NCBI RefSeq assembly: GCF_963169125.1
Contig: NC_084802.1
Location: forward strand, 26,045,107-26,109,106
Length of the DNA: 64,000 bases
From: Humulus lupulus
Taxonomy: Eukaryota; Streptophyta; Magnoliopsida; Rosales; Cannabaceae
Direction of reading: 5' to 3'
Position numbers and translations under genes: made by a program. Of this stretch, positions 60,898 through 64,000 are shown one piece after another. The notes under the pieces were generated by a model. That model saw nothing but the letters and a program-made list of their open reading frames with translations. It was not told the origin of the DNA and made no database searches. Numbering within the stretch: position 1 is the first letter of the stretch; each line of letters opens with the position of its first letter.

Positions 60898-61440
60898 ATA
60901 TCCCAACCCTTGATTTCTCAATTCTTTTTCCTAGAGATTTTCTCTGCAACCAAACACAGAAACAGATCCGCAATTTCCCAAATCAAAATCAACACTTAAA
61001 AATAAAAACCAAAACAAAAACATCATCAACAACAACAACAGTAAAATCATATTCATAATCTCAAAACAAGAAACATAATAGGGTTCGTTCGCTCATTCAT
61101 TCAATTAGATAGAACTAGAGAAAGAAAGAGTAGGTCAAAAACCTGGTGAAGTGAGAGTAAACAGAGAGAACGATACAAAAATTAGGGTTTTATTAAGCAA
61201 ACCTGAGAAAAGAAGGAGAGAGAAGCAAAAATGTGTATGCGTGTGTGTGTGTTTTTTGGGGGGTTAGAGAGAGAAATATGAGAGAGAGTAGAGAGAGAAG
61301 GGTATTTTGTTGTGGTAACAAACTGACCAGTAAGATGGTCAAAAGGTAGGTTTTTTAGGAGATCACAGGAAATTAGAAATCGAACAAGTCTTTCTTCCTC
61401 ACTACTTACTAATACTACATTTTTATTATTTATATATATA
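60898..61440 (-). promoter_or_regulatory. 5' leader and probable promoter of eIF4G
   Basis: Reading the minus strand, a TATATATATAA run lies at about 61429-61440. A CT-rich tract (CTCTCTCTACTCTCTCTC, about 61265-61300) follows. Possible leader splice donors (CAG|GTTTGC near 61202, CAG|GTTTTTG near 61141) and an acceptor (TTGCAG near 60946) suggest a spliced 5' UTR before the ATG at 60897. The elements are plausible but untested. Confidence 0.45.
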
Positions 61441-61449
61441 ATTTGAATT

Positions 61450-62849
61450 ACAAGTGTATTTAGGAGTACAAAAAAAATTAATATGTAATAAAAGATAAGA
61501 TTTTGACTTAATTAAAAGATAAATGGTTTCTAATTCAAATGTATATAATAATCCTTCAAAAAGTATTTATATAATAAAAATATAGTGTTGTCCCCTAAAA
61601 AAAATAAATAAAACTTTTCATTTTTCATTTAGCTTATGAAAGAGTATCATTACACTTTATTATTTTAAGCAATGGGATTATGCCTAAAATAAATTGATAA
61701 AATAATACTTATTTTTGACATAATAAAGGGTTTCTAGCAATGTTTCACAAAACCGAACTCGCTAAGGAATCTCAAAGGAAAAATAATATAATAAAAATAT
61801 ATATTTATTTATATTAGAAAAAATCCAAGAGGAATCCCACTTTGCTAATGCATTCTCTTTACACGCGCTACTCCACGCGCCGCCACATGGGTTTGGATGG
61901 AGGAAAGGAGTGGTGGTGGGGTTGGAGTTTGAGAGAGATGGGTAAGTCTACTTATTGTATTTTATTATTATATAAAAAAAAAAAAAAAAAGGTTGGAAGA
62001 GGAAAGGTTGCTTTGGGAGGAGGGAAGTAATTTCGAAGAATTATTATTTTAAAAGCTTAATTAATTTTCAAATTACAAGTGCAACGTATGATTTTATCAT
62101 TTCATCATCTAAAATATGTCAAAATTTAGGGAATTTATGATGTTGTTACTTAGATGGATTGGTATATGGATTGTGAGTATTGAGATACTATTGTACTTCT
62201 TCACTTTTTAATAATATAAAATAACATTACACTTCGATTTGTTTTTACTTAATTTCAAAGTATTGTTGGAATAATTTACTATACAAGTGTATCATCCACT
62301 ATGAACGCATGAGTTGTTGTAAGAATTAGTAGTAAACTTAAGACATAGTTGGGGTTATGTTTTGACATTTGTTAAAATAATTAAGTCGACAAGTTATGTT
62401 AAAATTATAATATAATCTATTTACTCAAAAAAATTATAATGTAATCTCTAAATAAAAAATAAGTAAAAAAAAGTCTTCCATTAAATAAAATAAAATAAAT
62501 AAACAAGAGAATTACAGAACTAGGTCTAACTAAAAATTAAAATTTGGAATTATTTTTATGTTAGTTCTAACTAGTGATGTTAATTATTTATTGCCGTGTA
62601 GTGTCAATTCAGATAAATTTAGTCTTGATTTATTTATGTTATATATTATATTGGTCAATATATATAATTAGTAATCGTTGTTTTGTCTAGTCTAGTCTAT
62701 ATAATGTGCTCATGGATGTGTCATGTTTGTACTCTTATTGTGCTTATAGTTGTGTTTGTATATTTTATGTTGATTTTATACCCCATAGAAATAGCATATT
62801 ATTTTACACTTTGAACGCATCATAATATAGTCTTTTTATGAATTTTGTA
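61450..62849. other. AT-rich intergenic DNA
   Basis: No gene, RNA gene or recognisable element. A poly(A) run of about 17 lies at 61974-61990. The small frame across it (61842-62030) is low-complexity and not credible. Confidence 0.6.
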
Positions 62850-63590
62850 TAGGAAATTAGTCGGGGCATGTTGCAAAATGACTCTTTTGATGTTGTGTGA
62901 AAGTAAGTAAATGTCCATCTTTTTAATTTTGTAGTAAAATAACCTAATCATCTATTTAATATCACATATTACCAAATACACCCTTTAACAAATTACTATT
63001 TTATTCTAAATATTTTAATATTATGGTATATGTATATTAGTTTTGTTTAATTAGTTTTTATTTTAAAGTTATTTTGATTTTTTTTCGTTTTTTATGGGTT
63101 GTTGAATGATATACCATACCACAAAATATATATACTGAGTTGAAAAATAATATATCATCAAAACTTACAAAATTATTACTCAAAAATATATATACTATGC
63201 TAACAAAGTTATATACTACCATTAAAATGTATATACCATGATACAAAATTATATACTACCACTATGTATAATAAAATAGAAATTAAATATCACAAAAAAA
63301 AATTATATACCATACCACAAAAAACATATACACTAATTGAAAAATAATATACCAACAACCTATAAAAAACTTAAAAAATCAATATAACTTTAAAATAAAA
63401 ACTAATTAAACAAAACTAATATACATATACCACTATATTAAAGTCATACAATCCTAAATAAATAAATTATAAAAAAGGGCAATTTAGATAATCAACAATA
63501 TAAAAGGGTCATTTATCTACAATTTTAAAAATGAGGACATTAGCTTCTTGATGGGTTTATTTTGGGCCATTTCCTATAATTTCTCTTTGA
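62850..63590. repeat. Foldback element with long inverted arms
   Basis: 63022-63104 and 63353-63433 are inverted copies of about 80 bp with few mismatches (core GGTATATGTATATTAGTTTT and its complement). Weaker inverted similarity continues outward to TATAGGAAAT (near 62850) and ATTTCCTATA (near 63573). The loop of about 250 bp has repeated 'atatatactac' motifs. The long arms suggest a Mutator-like or foldback MITE. No clean target duplication was found (AATTTTGTA versus AATTTCTCT is weak). Confidence 0.75.
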
Positions 63591-63669
63591 GTTTTTATGG
63601 TTGATGAGGTCTAAGTCGCTTGTTTAGCCGAAAGGGCTTGATTAAAAATAGATAAATTTCTTAACCCAA

Positions 63670-64000
63670 GGTCGCCATCCGATTTATGCTAGCAAAGTCT
63701 AAGCCAAGAGCACTAATGCATTTTCTTGTTTTTTGCATCTCCACCCCACCAAAATCTAGCACATAATCTATGAAGTTCATGAATCAAAGAAGTCATGAGC
63801 TTAAATAAATTCATACATAAGTCAAAATGGCCTGAATAACTGATTTAAGGAGCACTTCTCTACCGCCTATAGAGAAGAGTTTGGACTTCCAACCAAAGAG
63901 TTTACTCCACTCTCTGTCCTTAATAGATTGGAATTGACCACTTATGCTTCTCCCTGCAAAGCAAGGTAACCCCAAATATTTCTCATGGCAAGGGACCAAA
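63670..64000 (-). pseudogene. LINE reverse-transcriptase fragment at the right edge
   Basis: The minus-strand frame, open at the window edge, reads YLGLPCFAGRS, SIKDREWSKLFGWKSKLFS and GGREVLLKSVIQAI, the conserved C-terminal part of plant L1-type LINE reverse transcriptase. It stops at 63811. Shifted remnants (RFWWGGD, near 63745) continue to about 63670. The rest of the element lies to the right of the window. Confidence 0.85.

Noticed and set aside
61842..62030. Frame containing KKKKKK
   Set aside because: Runs across a poly(A) tract in AT-rich intergenic DNA.

Overview
The window is nuclear DNA of a flowering plant, most likely a eudicot. The evidence is a multi-exon eIF4G gene with GT..AG introns, AT-rich intergenic DNA, and dense plant-type LTR retrotransposons (Ty1-copia, Ty3-gypsy Tat and chromovirus lineages), hAT and Tourist MITEs and a LINE remnant. 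Nothing bacterial or organellar is visible. The species cannot be fixed from sequence alone; the eIF4G protein would suit a Rosales-type eudicot, but that is an impression.

Layout. 1-4966: two nested copia elements. The 3' end of one lies inside the integrase of another, and the pair sits in an intron of a truncated eIF4G-like gene. 4967-7860: eIF4G-like copy A on the minus strand, whose main exon carries two MIF4G domains in tandem. 8700-11600: eIF4G-like copy B on the minus strand, with one MIF4G domain and damaged MA3 exons. 12103-50100: a 38-kb retrotransposon island. Its core is a complete Tat-lineage gypsy element (12898-34897, TSD TACTC). Nested inside that are a nearly intact minus-strand chromovirus (15252-21176, TSD CCGAG) and two stacked solo LTRs (24655-26490, TSD GGATT; 26493-28833, TSD ACAGG). 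The Tat element also carries a spliced antisense accessory gene and a 118-bp tandem repeat. To its right lie LTR remnants, a relic of a second Tat element, a copia LTR fragment and a decayed Tekay/Del-like gypsy element with a hAT MITE in its integrase. 50140-53560: AT-rich DNA with MITEs and minisatellites. 53564-60897: an apparently intact full-length eIF4G gene (nine coding exons, minus strand, 1,820 codons). 60898-61440: its CT-rich leader and promoter. 61450-64000: AT-rich DNA, a large foldback element, and a LINE reverse-transcriptase fragment running off the right edge.

How it fits together. The only conventional host gene is eIF4G, the scaffold of the cap-binding complex. Copies A and B keep the eIF4A/eIF3-binding MIF4G core. 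They lack the N-terminal ~1,150 residues with the eIF4E-binding motif and have lost most of the linker between MIF4G and MA3. They share a 5' leader exon unlike that of the full gene, so they form a separate local family. Short similarities on either side of the island suggest the copies and the full gene were once close tandem neighbours and were pushed apart by retrotransposon insertions. The most unusual item is copy A: a long open exon for a protein with two MIF4G domains and no eIF4E-binding site.
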